Notes: generated from the letters alone by a model not told the origin. A stretch of 64,000 nucleotides of DNA from Russula earlei (GCA_025769875.1 JAGFNK010000033.1:62001-126000); one strand, 5' to 3'. Shown: positions 21,469 to 32,617, counted from the stretch's first letter. Numbers and translations are program-made.

Positions 21469-22185
21469 TTAATTCGACGCTTTGGCAAAGTACAGTGTGG
21501 TAGTATCGCCCGACTCACGGATCGTGTCCCGCTCGTCGATAAGGATTTGACTCGATATGTATGTAGTGTTTAACTTGTCGAGAGGGGTAGAACAAAGGAT
21601 CTTCTTAGAGGTGTGCATTGTCTTCGGGAGTGCTAAGATCATCATGAAGGCCAGGACTTTTGGATTTATTGGGAATCCGATTGTCGCAAGCGTTTGCGCG
21701 GTTAGTACTTTGTGCGCGAGTTGGGGAGCCATTGGTTCTGTGTCCGTTAATGGTTTTAGGAACAGGTCACCCAATAATTGGGCGGCCTGATGCTCGCCCG
21801 TTCCTTGGAAGCGTTCAGCGAGAATGTCCCAGCATTCTTTAGAGTTCACCGTTCCAAGTATTATGGTGAGGGCGTGCCCTCGGACTGTCATGAAGATTTG
21901 GGCGCGGGCGTTGCGATCCCTGGATGTCCAATCCGCGGCGCCGACGGGGTCTACATTTTCGTCTGGTTTGTTTTCAGTTCCTTTTACTATATCCAACAGT
22001 CCCATAGCTAGGAAGATAGCTTCCATAACTCCTTTCCATTGAGCATACTCGACTTCGCCATCTTCAAGGGTAGGCGCGTCGGGTCGTTGAATTCTGCCCC
22101 TTCCGTTTCTTCCCGCGGCTCCCGCTGTGGGGGCACTTGTGCCTTTTATGGTTGAAGGCTGTGCGACTGACGGTGAGGTACTCAT
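21469..22185 (-). CDS. Copia-2 Gag (N-terminal part)
   Basis: 238 residues starting from the first ATG after the leader (22185). It contains EYAQWKGVMEAIFLAMGLLD, RGHALTIILGTVNSKECWDI and an LLGDLFLKPLTDTEPMAPQL block typical of copia Gag. It terminates at TAA directly before a Lys-rich stretch and the CCHC knuckle. Those are part of the same Gag in relatives, so the stop is probably a mutation; regulated readthrough is a less likely alternative. Confidence 0.85.
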   Translation of the reverse strand: MSTSPSVAQPSTIKGTSAPTAGAAGRNGRGRIQRPDAPTLEDGEVEYAQWKGVMEAIFLAMGLLDIVKGTENKPDENVDPVGAADWTSRDRNARAQIFMTVRGHALTIILGTVNSKECWDILAERFQGTGEHQAAQLLGDLFLKPLTDTEPMAPQLAHKVLTAQTLATIGFPINPKVLAFMMILALPKTMHTSKKILCSTPLDKLNTTYISSQILIDERDTIRESGDTTTLYFAKASN

Positions 22186-22239
22186 TCTGCTTTGTTATGG
22201 GAAAAGATAGCTTTATTTGGGATGTTGATGTAATTAGTA

Positions 22240-22258
22240 GCTGTCAGGTCTCATAATC
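22240..22258 (-). promoter_or_regulatory. Copia-2 primer-binding site (elongator tRNA-Met anticodon arm)
   Basis: Immediately inside the 5' LTR (minus strand) the sequence is GATTATGAGACCTGACAGC. Its complement contains GGUCUCAUAAUC, which matches the anticodon loop region of elongator tRNA-Met (CAU anticodon). Copia-3 has the same motif at 42220-42236. Confidence 0.6.
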
Positions 22259-22505
22259 TGTTGAAGCTAAAGGAAGCTTTGCTCAGTCTTGTGTGTGAAA
22301 GACTGTATTAGTTAGTGATCTAACCTAAAGGAAGCTTTGCTATGTACAGTATTAGTTCTAGAAAAGAAGTAAGAGAGTGTGGTACTGACCTCAGTCTTGT
22401 GTGTGAAAGACTGAGGGAAAAAACGAACGACAACTAATTCGAATATTTACACGTACGGTCCGGCTTTGTCCGTACACACGCCACCGGGTGGCTGCACGTC
22501 CAACA
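22259..22505 (-). repeat. Copia-2 5' LTR
   Basis: 247 bp and identical to 16746-16992 except for one base near the outer end. It drives transcription leftwards into gag. Confidence 0.92.
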
Positions 22506-22961
22506 ATATATGCATATGGGACTAGGGTTATGCATACTATGCTATCTATCACAAGATGCTGCCTTATGCTGCATCTAGAACATTTCCACATCATGTGTCA
22601 CCCAGTGTGCAATATAGTGGACACCTGTAGTCACCTCTTTTGGTCTTAGGAACAGCCCTGGGTCATAGAGGTATAAATACCATACATGTAGATGAGTATA
22701 CACATCGCTCTACACCCCAATATCACTTGAGCATTAGCACAACCTCTAAGGTGGGTTGCTTGGCCTGTTAGCTGTGCTTTATGCTGCACAACAGGTTATG
22801 GGCCCTGCAAGCCATGTGCCTTCATTGGCTGCAACAATGGCAAAGCATCCCTGTAACTTGCATGCTGCGGCAAGCTAGTCTACCCTCTGGGGAGACTATA
22901 TTAGCCTGTTTGAATACAATACTCTTGCTGATGACCTCTTAGCCCCCTTCTAACAGCTATT

Positions 22962-23731
22962 ATGTTGTCTTCTCAACCATCTGCCCCTGTTGTCCCCATC
23001 CTTGATGGTGCAAACGATGGTATCTGGTCAAAGGCTATTTGAATCTACCTCATGTCCATTGGACTGTGGGGTTATTGCAATGGTACTTTGATGTGCCAAT
23101 CATCGCTCTCCTTCCACAGGTGCCTTTTCCCAAAGAGATTGCTGCCCAGGCTGTCACTCAGGCAGCTCTGAAAGAATGGAACAAAGGGAATGATATGGCA
23201 GTTGGTCATATGGTCCTTAGATCTAGCATTGTGATCCAGCAGGATCTCACAACCCTGGTTAATGCTGAGACAATCTGGAATCATCTTGAAACCCTTTATG
23301 GCACAGTGATGACCACTAGTATCTATAAGGACTTCAAAGAAGCTATTTCCATTCACATTAACCCAAGCCAGCATCCTGGCCCACAAATGGATTGGATCCA
23401 TGCTGTGTTCCAGCATCGTACTGCATCCTCCCTTCACATTCCTGACACCATGCAGGCACTCATAATGCTTGCTGCCATTCCCCAGAAATGGGAAATGCTT
23501 GTCCACATTGTTACTCAGAACTTTGAACTAGCTGACTTTAATGCTAAGGATGTGTGAGAGGCTATTGTCTCTCAATACCAAACTGAGATCAATTGTGGCA
23601 CAAGCAAAAAGCAGAGCATGCAGAAGCTTTCTGCTGTCAAGCGCAAGCATGGTGACCCTTCCTTCTCCCATCAGCAGCAGGGCTCTAAACCCAAGCACGA
23701 TGAAGATAAGGATAAGTGCCAGTGCAGTAAG
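22962..23731 (+). pseudogene. Copia-1 Gag fragment, copy 2
   Basis: Homologous to 4657-5427. The N-terminus (SSQPSAPVVPILDG) is present but a TGA at about 23038 breaks it. A 172-residue open stretch (23039-23557) keeps DLTTLVNAETIWNHLETLYG and ends at another TGA where copy 1 has a Gln codon. The remaining basic region is cut by LTR X. Confidence 0.85.
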
Positions 23732-24148
23732 TGTCACCAACTGGGGGTGGTGTCGCTGACAAATCCATTCACGTGCGAGACATGCGCACTGAGTTGAGTG
23801 AGAACACAAAGTTCTCACAAAGATCAGGGTTCTTGGAGATGCAACTACCCTTGTAGTCATATTCTGCAGAAGAGGGAAAATGTGAATAAGTCTTCATGTT
23901 GAGAAGACTTATGAGTGGAAAGAGTTTTTCAGATGAAATGCTTGATGTCTTGCAAGCCTACAAGTCCTGAAGCTAGAACCAGTGATATTTCACAGAAGAA
24001 CAAGCTTAAGGCTTATTGTACTGGAACATGCTGGAAGCAGGTGGTACATGCGAGGCAAAGTGAGTCATGAAACATATGGGAATGTGAGGCGTGTCCAGGT
24101 AGGCTTGTCCAGTTGCCAGTCCGGTCCAAAGTACTGGATCCTGTGACA
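23732..24148 (-). repeat. LTR X (3' LTR of a Gag-only element)
   Basis: It starts TGTCACCAACTGGGG and ends CCTGTGACA, a 6-bp terminal inverted repeat (TGTCAC/GTGACA). A diverged copy forms the solo LTR at 41705-46440. Directly outside it, on the minus strand, lies AACAAGGGGGTAA, a purine tract preceding the LTR, which fixes this as the 3' LTR of a minus-strand element. Confidence 0.82.
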
Positions 24149-24159
24149 TTACCCCCTTG

Positions 24160-24989
24160 TTAAGGTCTAAGTGGTGTAGGGAATAATGGTAGAGTGGCAG
24201 CAATGTGTGTGGAAATGTAGTTGGTTGTGAGGAACTCAACACATCTTGTTGGTTTTGCACCATTGATGTGGTGTCCTGCAATGGTCAGCCATGTGTCCAT
24301 GATGGTTGCAGAGAATGCAGATGGCCATCTTAGGACATTCAAAGGTGTCGTGTCCTCCATCATGACATCAGGTGCATTTGTCAGAGACTTGGGGAGTGAA
24401 CTGATACCAAGGGTCCATGATAGCTTCCTTGGTGTCCTTATGCTCTTGATCAGTAAGGCGGGGCATTGATTGGAAAATGATTCTTGGTTCAAGCCTTGCC
24501 TTGGGCGTTTGCTCTGGCCAACTTAACCTCTGAATCTCTGATCTCCCAAGCCATATGGTGGTATCACTCTATAGCAGTGACAAGGTGATTTGCCATTTGT
24601 TGTGTTTTTCTGATGGCAAATCTATAGCAACACACTTCGGCTTCCAAGGACAGATCTTGTTCAAACCTGAGGGCTTTGTTTACTGCTGAGGTATGTCTGA
24701 GGCCTTCTCTGAACAGGAAGGCATCCTTCTGAGTGTAAAGAGGGTGTGGATAAGGGTCAGCCTTTGCCCAGATGGACATGCAATGAGTGGGGCATCCTGG
24801 GCTGTAAGTGGCTAGGATGGAGGGGAATCCATGTGTGAGGTTGGGCAAGACAAAGCATGGGGGAAGCATGTCATCTTCATTTCCTGGATCTGGGATCAGC
24901 AAGTCAAGTCCTAGGTCTCCCTCCTCCCAGCCTTTGCTGAGTTCTTCCAACTCTGTTAGTTGTCTGTTATTGTTAGTGGTGGTAGTCAT
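24160..24989 (-). pseudogene. Gag-like protein with two CCHC knuckles
   Basis: The minus-strand frame starts MTTTTNNNRQLTELEELSKG and contains a Gag-like helical region (HTSAVNKALRFEQDLSLEAE). After a stop at about 24564 it continues in the same frame to two zinc knuckles. The second is perfect (CILCNHHGHMADHC). The first has a TGA within its first CXXC pair, in front of HDGGHDTFEC. Only about 150 bases separate it from the polypurine tract, so no protease, integrase or RT follows. It is therefore a Gag-only, non-autonomous retroelement, cut on its 5' side at about 25164. Confidence 0.65.
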
Positions 24990-25164
24990 ATCATAGGCTG
25001 GGGGGGGTGTTCTTTGAGGTTTGCTGAGGTGAAGTTCTCATTAAGGAGGACAATGTGGCCTGTCTGTGTGATGATGTGGGTGGCTGTTCATGGGGGAATA
25101 GGAATGGGGTCAGGGGAAGGGGAATGAACATGGTAGGAGGGGGCTGTGAGTTCTGATGGGGGAG

Positions 25165-25860
25165 TGTTATGAACCAAGGCCAGGTCCTGGCCATATATTG
25201 TCCTATTTCACTCAAGAGAGACCTCTCTCACTTTGCATTAACCGCCTCCCTTCCATTTCATGGGCTACCCCTCCTGTGTTGCAAGATATCGCTATTGCAA
25301 AGGCACTAGAACATGACCAGGCACCCATTTCCTAATCGGGTAATCATCGCGTGGCAGCCACATGGCCACCCAGCCACCAAGAACCTGAAACAATGGCACA
25401 AACTCCTAGAAACTGTTGCATAACCCATCTGATGTCATCAAGGCTCCAATGACATCATGGCTGACTGAGCAACTCCACAGTGACCTCATAGGCTCACTAA
25501 GCACTCCACAGTGACATCATAATGATGTCATTGCTCCACAATGATCAGTAATGCGCCCAGTAAGCCTGAAACTTGACACAAGCAAGTTTATGCCTCTGTA
25601 GTCCTATTGGATGGTACCAAAGGGTCTAGAATAGTTCCAGTCCTTTGTAATTGACCCTGTACACTATATATAAGCCCCAATGTAGCATGGCAGTCGTCAG
25701 ACTGTCCCATTTGTGATACTCTCATCTTCCTGGGTACTCCCCTGCAACTGCTCAGTCTAAAGATTCCCCTTGCCCCAAGGTACTCTTCAACGACCACCTT
25801 GTCTAAAGCCCCCTCACTGCACTGGCCTCCAGTCTTCGCCTCTGCCTCCTGAAACATCTA
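25165..25860 (+). repeat. LTR-like promoter region Y
   Basis: A sharp change of composition begins at TGTTATGAACCAAGGCC (25165), which interrupts the Gag-only element. It contains repeated CACAGTGAC(A)TCAT words (25470-25540) and a TATA box (CACTATATATAAGCCCC, 25663-25679) followed by a pyrimidine-rich leader. No second copy is in the window, so the exact end is unknown. Confidence 0.45.
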
Positions 25861-26276
25861 CTAGTACCCTCTTTGGTACCCTCCTTGTCATTTGGCTTGT
25901 CCTCCTGTTCAACGCCGTTTACGCCGTGTACCATCTGTTCCGACCCTTGCCCACCTGCTCCTGAGTCCTTTGTGATCAGCAGGACATGTCTTGACATCTG
26001 GACAGTCTCTCACCATTCCTGTATTGACCAGCCAACACTCAAGTGTCCACTCCCAACTCCCCCACTCTTGTTAACACTTCCCTGCGTCTCCCTTCTCCTC
26101 TCCAACCCACTCCATGCACTGCCCTTCAACTTCTCACTGAGGACCTCAACCCAGTCAACACATCCTCACCCCCTCAGCATCCTGTACTCCCCAGAGGCTC
26201 CACTATCATCTCCTGTCATTGCCCAGCCTATTCCAGGCAACTTTATCCCTGTCGGCACTCCTCCTCCAGCACAGAA

Positions 26277-26767
26277 TGAGCAGCAGCAAGTGGACCAGTC
26301 CTCCCTTGCCTGAAGGCTTCCTTGACCATCCCCCCTGCACAGCATTTCGGTTCCACCCTCATCAGTACTTTGTCCTTCCCTCCACCAATTGTTCCCATGA
26401 GCAGTGGCGACCCCTCCACAATCTATACCACCAAGACTACCTATCGCGCATCCCTACCACAGACCAGCTAGCTCGTCGCACCTTCACCAACACCTTCACA
26501 ACTGCCTTTTGTGCATGCATCATCCACACTTTTGCTGTGGAACCCTCCAATGCTGCCCTTGCCACTGAATATAACCTCACCCCCTTTGGCATTTGTTCTA
26601 ATGTCAGAATATATGCCCTGGATGCTGACTCCCCCTTGGACACATTGCTTACATTTTCAATACTTCATTGTTTAGGAAACTTCTTACTTTACCTGCTGTT
26701 TACTGTCCTGCTTACGAAGGATCATTTTGCTTGTCTATTGTACATGACTTCTTGGATGGACGCCTAG
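26277..26767 (+). CDS. Unrecognised ORF downstream of LTR-like region Y
   Basis: The frame starting at the ATG at 26277 encodes about 163 residues (SSSKWTSPPLPEGFLDHPPC onwards), rich in His, Phe, Leu and Thr, with a hydrophobic stretch near its C-terminus (HCLGNFLLYLLFTVLL). An overlapping upstream frame (25873-26313) is Pro/Ser-rich. I do not recognise either. Position suggests a Gag or accessory ORF of element Y. Could also be chance. Confidence 0.35.
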
Positions 26768-27028
26768 CTTTTGCATACGGGTACTTACACTTCAAGAAGA
26801 ACAGTAACCATGTATCACTACTCAACCTATACCATCGACACTATATGTTTCAACCCCCAGCTACTTTGCTTCTGTTTCACACCTTGTATTCCCTCTAACC
26901 CTCTTGAAATAATTGAGAGGTACCACCTTGCGACCATAGATCTTGCACATGGTTCTTAAAACGTAAGAACCATCCTTGTAATGCTTCAATAAAGATCAAT
27001 TAAAGTTCACTTCTCACCTTAACTAAAA

Positions 27029-27943
27029 GTGCCTCGAGAATATGCCTTAGAAGAAGATGAAGAAGAAGACGCTATCACCAGACACATATTAAGTCTAAAT
27101 CACTATCGAACTTGGGCCTCCACTGCATTCCCTGTCACCACTCTAACCAACCTACACAATGTACCAGGAATTGAACCATCCCATGAAGATTTCCCTCACC
27201 TTGTTGTCAAAGAATTCCTTGAAGTCTTACCATTTGGACAACTCCTAAGCCACAATGAACATGCATTATATCTTAAAACCCTTAGTCGACTCCTGCCACC
27301 AGCACAACAACAATTATTATATTGGCACCTTGCTCAAGCAAAAAACATTCAAGGACAACCAGTTGACTACCACTCCCTACACTCCAGTGAATTAAACCCC
27401 TGGACCAGGATCATTCAACCACACCATCATCTCATCATTCATTCCCTAAGAAAAGGATATCATCTGTTCTATTTGGCCTGGACATATATCAGCTACTATC
27501 ACCTCACAGTCCAGTTCTACCACCTGTGTCTTAACAGGATACAAAGGGAAAATAGATCTTATATTCAACTTGCTATTGTCCCAGGAATACACAACACTTT
27601 TGATTGGGAAACTAACTCTTGGTTATATGACACAGACTATAATCAACCTTGGGCAATTACCAGCCCAGACGCCTCTGGTCCTCCTGCATATTAGTCAGTT
27701 CCAGCATTCCTAGAAGCTTCAAGCCTTGCCCCTCAACCCCTCACATTGATTCAAACTACAGTCCCAACCAGCCAAGAATGTTGGCTGACTAGTACAGAAG
27801 ACACTGAGTCAAATCCATGGACAACAAGGTGTAACTGCAAAACAGAGTATTGCACATGCGGCTATTGACCAGATACACCTCCTACTCCTGATGGAATTAC
27901 CTTGTGGACACCAGGCGATTATCACCTCCCATTTCAGTAATTC
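27029..27943 (+). pseudogene. Unrecognised 300-codon frame with two in-frame stops
   Basis: The frame opens at 27029 (MPREYALEEDEEEDAITRHI) and runs 221 codons to TAG at 27692. It then stays open, apart from TGA at about 27868, until TAA at about 27941. It contains an acidic N-terminus, Leu-rich helices (FGQLLSHNEHALYLKTLSRL), many Tyr/His/Trp residues and, near the end, a Cys cluster (RCNCKTEYCTCGY). Composition is uniform across the stops, which argues that one protein was intact recently. No family is recognised. A preceding AATAAAG at about 26988 might be a poly(A) signal of the upstream unit. Confidence 0.45.
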
Positions 27944-28139
27944 TGGCTCCTTGACACTGTTACACCATTTTCCTTTTACGTCTACTTCTTACCTCTTGCT
28001 ATGGACTGCTTGCTTGCGTATGTCCCTTTACTTACTGGTCTTGTGATCTCTTACATCTTGTGATCCATACATGTCCAGGTAACACTGGATTGCTGTTACT
28101 TTCCCTTTGTTTGGTTCTCTTTCCATTTATATTCGCTTC

Positions 28140-28560
28140 TTAGTTTCGACTGTGCAATGCTGCGCACCTACTGTGCAGCACAGTTACTTGGTTCTGACTC
28201 ATTCGTGGCCTCATTCCTATGACTCCTACTTATTATGACTCCTACTATACTAGTAGCACAGTCAAAGCGCAGCTATTGCTGCGCTTCTCCTGTATATATA
28301 AGCTCAGTACTTTGTGACCAAAGCCCTAAGCTTGGTCTCTTGTAGAATCCAACCTACTCTTGTCCAAACCTATTCTCCTGCAACCCACTTCACTCTCACA
28401 AACTTAAACCACAACTACCTCTCCATTTCACCAACTCTCAACACACCATCCACCATCTACTCTTCGCCTTTCCCTTCCTTCCCTAAGAGTCTCTCTTCAC
28501 TCTCCTGAGAAGAGCTCTCCTCCTTTAAGACCTACCTTCCTCTACTCTCTCTGCATTGTT
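28140..28560 (+). repeat. LTR-like promoter region
   Basis: Hairpins (for example AAGCGCAGC TATT GCTGCGCTT at about 28265-28286) precede a TATA box (TATATATAAGCTC, 28292-28304) and the word GCCCTAAGCT, then a C/T-rich leader. The layout resembles 7500-8035. No ends were found. Confidence 0.4.
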
Positions 28561-29858
28561 CAAGGTCCCCGATGGACTTGAACACATATAGCTAGTGGAA
28601 CCAGCCCTAGTCTATCCCATTACAAACTTACCCTAGCTTCTCAATGGACCAAGTTGTACTAGGAAGGGTCTATTGGCCATAACCTGTTTAGCATAAAACA
28701 CTTCGACCGCTGCAGGGATCCTTACTCATTATACACAGGAACCAGCCCATTTCTTGAACACCTCGCTATCATCAACTTGTTTTCCGCTTGTGAACTGACA
28801 CGGCTAGTTACCGTGACAGACACAGAAGATGCCCATCATCTCAACAAGATCTTATCATCACTTCCAGATCAGAATCTCCATCCCTCTGCACATCTTCTGA
28901 ACATGCATGCATCTTCCAGTTCATATCACATCACATCCTCCTCTCATACCCAACATTGTTATCCCCCAGATAATGTACCCTTACCTCTGTACCATCCCAT
29001 ACCTCATCCCAGCACTGAAGATCAGAACTTTCAATCTCACTTATATTACTGCTAGAATGATTTCTAACTGTATTTGATCACTTATTCCTATGTATATACA
29101 TTGGTGATCTAATTACTATTAGATCCTTAGATTGTGTGAGATTGGTTTATTGAGTGGGTGAGTGTGCAGTGTCCAAATGTGCTTGCATGTGTGTGCATGA
29201 GAATGTCTGGATAAGTGAAGCTCAGTGTCTTGCATGCAAAAGTGATCATATTACCTAGATAAGATAAGCCAAGCTACTGTCTAGGTATGAGTCCACGGCA
29301 CATAAGTACAGTAGAACAACTAAATGGACATACCTCAGTGTCTTGTGTATGTAAGCAATCACTGAGGGGAACTACATAAACTATCCACTGGCTTAAGTAG
29401 ACTACCATTGTGGGCTATGCAGGCCTGCGATCAAGGACAATTTAGTGCACCTAAAGATGACTGAACATTTGACCCTCAGTCGCCTTTGCATGCACACAAT
29501 TGGCATCAATTGCCTGCAGTCAATCTCAATCACGTGTGCTCCTTTGGGTTCCTCTGACAGTTTGGGTAGGCAGTAACACCCAACACTATTGATGATGATG
29601 ATGATGATGATGATGGAATCCACAATGCAATTGCATACATAGATCCACAGTGCTGAGGTGCATCTACACTAGAATGTCAAGTATGTACAGAAAGGATTGA
29701 TGGCTATAAGTTACTACACAAAAATAATCATCATTTCCGTATCATGTGCTAGCTATCTATTCAACTCCTGGTGCTGGTGAAAGCCAAGAGCAAGCCTGGC
29801 AGGATTTGAAACTTTTGGGGTGACAGAGCATGACTGTCCAAATGAGGGCACAGGGATA
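28561..29858. other. No gene recognised
   Basis: The stretch has short ORFs only. It contains a (GAT)n/(ATC)n microsatellite at 29590-29615. A block of about 60 bp at 29484-29545 (CTCAGTCGCCTTTGCA onwards) also occurs, inverted, at 33055-33110 inside the hAT element. Confidence 0.5.
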
Positions 29859-32617
29859 CTGTACGCCACTGGGAACTTGGCAGTTCACTACCATCTCGGT
29901 GGTCACAAATGTCACAAAAGTAACATACATGTAACACACATGCCGAATTAAAGTTTGCCTGGGATGAAATGTTATGTACAATGCAATTCGATTAGGTGGG
30001 GACTAGGGAAAACAGGAGTAGCATCTAATTGAGTGGAATCTGGTCCCAATATTGAATCTGGAATGATGGTGTAGTAGTACTGTATGGTGCAGTACTGTAA
30101 GAGTGTTGCAAAGGCAGCTGTGCAAATGGTTGTGCCAGTGAGGGTCCTATTGATGAGGCAAGGGATGACGAGGAGGGATAGTGATTATTACTACTACATC
30201 GTCTGCCATCAAGTCCCACAAATTGTTGGTTGTTTTCCAACTCAGGATGTGCAACAAGTTGCTCTTTGATCCGTGTGGTGAGTTCAGATGCGGTGCCCTC
30301 CATTGAGAGCTCAAGTGCACCTGCAATCATCATAAGGTCTTCCTTGCGCTTGTATGATGAAAAAGAATTGTCAAAAACCTTTGAAACAGTGCCTTCACTA
30401 ATTCGTATAGCACAAGCCAAATCTTCAGTAGCTTTCTCAGCATGTTTTTTTGTTTCTTTTCTCTCCCAGTTAATTCGATCTCGTTCGTCTGCTTCAAACA
30501 CCTCCTTCAGCTTGGGATGTGTAACAAACCAGGCCTTGATCTTTGTCAAAGCATGAGGTCTTGTCTTTTGCTGATTTGCCAACTTCACGCGCAGATTGTT
30601 GGCCTCTTGCTGAGCAATTGTGCAGTGTGCATTTGCCGCACTCAATTGCAATGCTTGCATAATCACAGCTTGGGAAAGGACCGAAACTTCGTGACAAAGT
30701 GATTGTATTTTGGAAATCAGCTCCTCATGGCTCCGTGTTTGATCTTGGAGCACAGAGAGGGCTTGGTGATCAGAAAGAATCCCCTCCATGTTCTGTGCCA
30801 AAGACACGCATGTGATCATTGCATTGCAAGCACATAAGTGAGGGTCAGTCCCAGTCGTTGAGGACGTTGAGGATGTGTGGCCACTGGTCACATCCCTAGC
30901 ACCTCCCTCCAAGTCTGAGGCAATATAATCAGTGTCACTAGTTTCAGAACTGAGATCCGAACTGACTGCTGGAGGTGAGGTTGGAACCTCCATTGGGTAT
31001 GAAGAGGGGAAGTGTGATGAAGATGATGATGCCTTGCTAGGTGCAAAGTCTTCTTCAGTGAAGACCGACAGATTGAGGGGCCAGATTCCGGACTTGCGGA
31101 ACGTGTTCTGAATGAGGTCCCAGGTGACAACTTTACGAATAACCATGTATTCATGGATAACATTATAGCATGTGATCTTGATGCCTTCAGTGAGGCAGCA
31201 GTTGCAATGCGATGACCATGCACGTTGGACTGGTGCAAAAACCAACACATCAAGTGGTTGAAGCTTGTGTGTAGTTTTTGAAGGGAGGCAGAAGAGTACA
31301 ATCTTATTGTCATATGCAAGCTGCTGCATGGCTGGGGTCTCATGCAAGTTGTGCCCATCAAAGGTCAATACGAATGGTTTGTCATTAACCCGATGAGTAG
31401 CAGCAACTGGAATGAACACAGATTGGAACCACTGCTTGCATATTTCATGATCTGTCCATCCAGAAGGGGATGTTGCAACACTGTGAAGGTGAAATCAGTT
31501 TACGCCGCCAAAATGGCAGATTGAATCTCACCTTCCGACGCCCTCCAAATCCCGGCAGTCAGGCAGCGGGCCCTCTGAGAGAACAAATCCTGATGGCATG
31601 AGAGATCCTGCTGCCGAAATGCATTCAATGATGGAGACAAGCTCTAGACTGTCACTCTTGATGCGATATCACTGCTTCCGGTCTTTCATGAATAGATACT
31701 TTTTTCCATTATTTTTACAGCCACCTCCCATCTGGATTCCCTTCTCGTCCATATTCCATTGATGTTCCAGTGGTATCCCATCATAAGTGTCCACCAGTTC
31801 CTGTAGTTTTGCAAAGTAGTCATGGACTACTGTCCTATTAAAGTTTTTTGCACGCTTTGGATCCAACCCACTTGCTTTCGAGAAAGTCAGACTGGAGTTG
31901 CATTTAATGAACTGATAATGCCAGTTTATTCCAGGGTAGTGGCTAGATAGGTCCAGAGCATGAACCCGCAGTGCCTTTTGATCCAAAGGCATCGCCTCTG
32001 TGGACAGCTGGTCACACCAATCTAGCAATGCCTTTTCCTGGGCCGGCTTGAGAAGCTGGCCATCCTGGTGAGCTTCCTGACATGACTTATGTTTCCCAGA
32101 AGCTCTATCTTGTAGTGTCTGGCGTGAAACCTTGGAAAGCATAAGATTTTGACTTATTGGCCATGTATGGAATGCACTGACATCATGGGCCAGTGCCGTG
32201 TGAGTAAATGATCGATAGATCCAATTGCAGTAGTCACTCAATGCAGCCTGTAGCCGCTGCTCATACATATGGTCTTGTGCTGGCCGACTGGACCGCTTGT
32301 AACATGGCATTGAGAGAGTACCCAGATCCTTGGAGGCCTCTGAGTCAGTGTACTGTCAGTGATGTGATCACCCAGCTGAATCAAACTCCACCCTCTGCCA
32401 TGACAGCGGTGTGATGCAGGCGTGATGCAGGCGTGACCCCCAGGCCAAAACATTACTCAAGAACCACTCAATGGACTGCAATTTTTCTTTGCTAGAATGA
32501 CATTAATGTACTCAATAGTATAACTACAAAGTTTTGAATAGAGTTGTTTGAGCAGATACAGGGAAAAATGAAATCGCCAAGATGGTAGTGAACTGCCGAG
32601 TTCCCAGTGGCGTACAG
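29859..32617 (-). mobile_element. Pogo-type DNA transposon
   Basis: The ends are inverted repeats of about 45 bp (left CTGTACGCCACTGGGAACTT, right its complement with few mismatches), flanked by TA duplications at 29857-29858 and 32618-32619. The internal gene on the minus strand encodes a DDE_1/pogo transposase. Confidence 0.9.
30025..32310 (-). pseudogene. Pogo-type (DDE_1) transposase with one stop codon
   Basis: The N-terminal part (32310-31669) has a helix-turn-helix/CENP-B-like DNA-binding region (QTLQDRASGKHKS, LSSHYPGINWHYQFI, KRAKNFNRTVVHDYF) and the first catalytic Asp in QWNMDEKGIQMG. A TGA at about 31668 interrupts the domain. The sequence then goes on with SLELVSIIECISAAGSLMPS and an intron (GTGAGATTC to CTTCACAG, about 31533-31483). 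The C-terminal frame (31419-30025) carries the second Asp (TFDGHNLHET), the third Asp (QPLDVLVFAPVQRAWS) and an EEDFAPSKA motif, plus a long Ser-rich and coiled-coil tail. Cut-and-paste transposase targeting TA; probably inactive because of the stop. Confidence 0.88.

Larger units (their letters stand above)
16746..22505 (-). mobile_element. Ty1/copia retrotransposon copia-2, complete but mutated
   Basis: Two 247-bp LTRs (16746-16992 and 22259-22505) differ at a single visible position (CACATCC versus CACGTCC). The 5-bp target duplication ATATA flanks the element (16741-16745 and 22506-22510). On the minus strand the order is LTR, primer-binding site, Gag, zinc knuckle, protease, integrase, RT, RNase H, purine tract, LTR. 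It carries one stop between Gag halves (near 21470), two frameshifts (near 19720 and 18660) and a solo LTR insertion in RNase H (17527-18424). Very recent insertion. Confidence 0.95.
16644..23731 (+). mobile_element. Copia-1, copy 2 (split by copia-2, truncated in gag)
   Basis: The LTR starts at 16644 (TGTTGAACAGGAACC) inside repeat A. It is interrupted at 16746 by copia-2 and resumes at 22511, reaching the LTR end (GCACAACA) at 22793 and the primer-binding site. The leader and gag follow and are cut at 23731 by LTR X. Compared with copy 1, most differences are CpG to TpG or CpA changes. Confidence 0.88.

Noticed and set aside
24564..24989. 141-residue frame as a host gene
   Set aside because: The same frame continues to zinc knuckles, a purine tract and an LTR, so it belongs to a retroelement.
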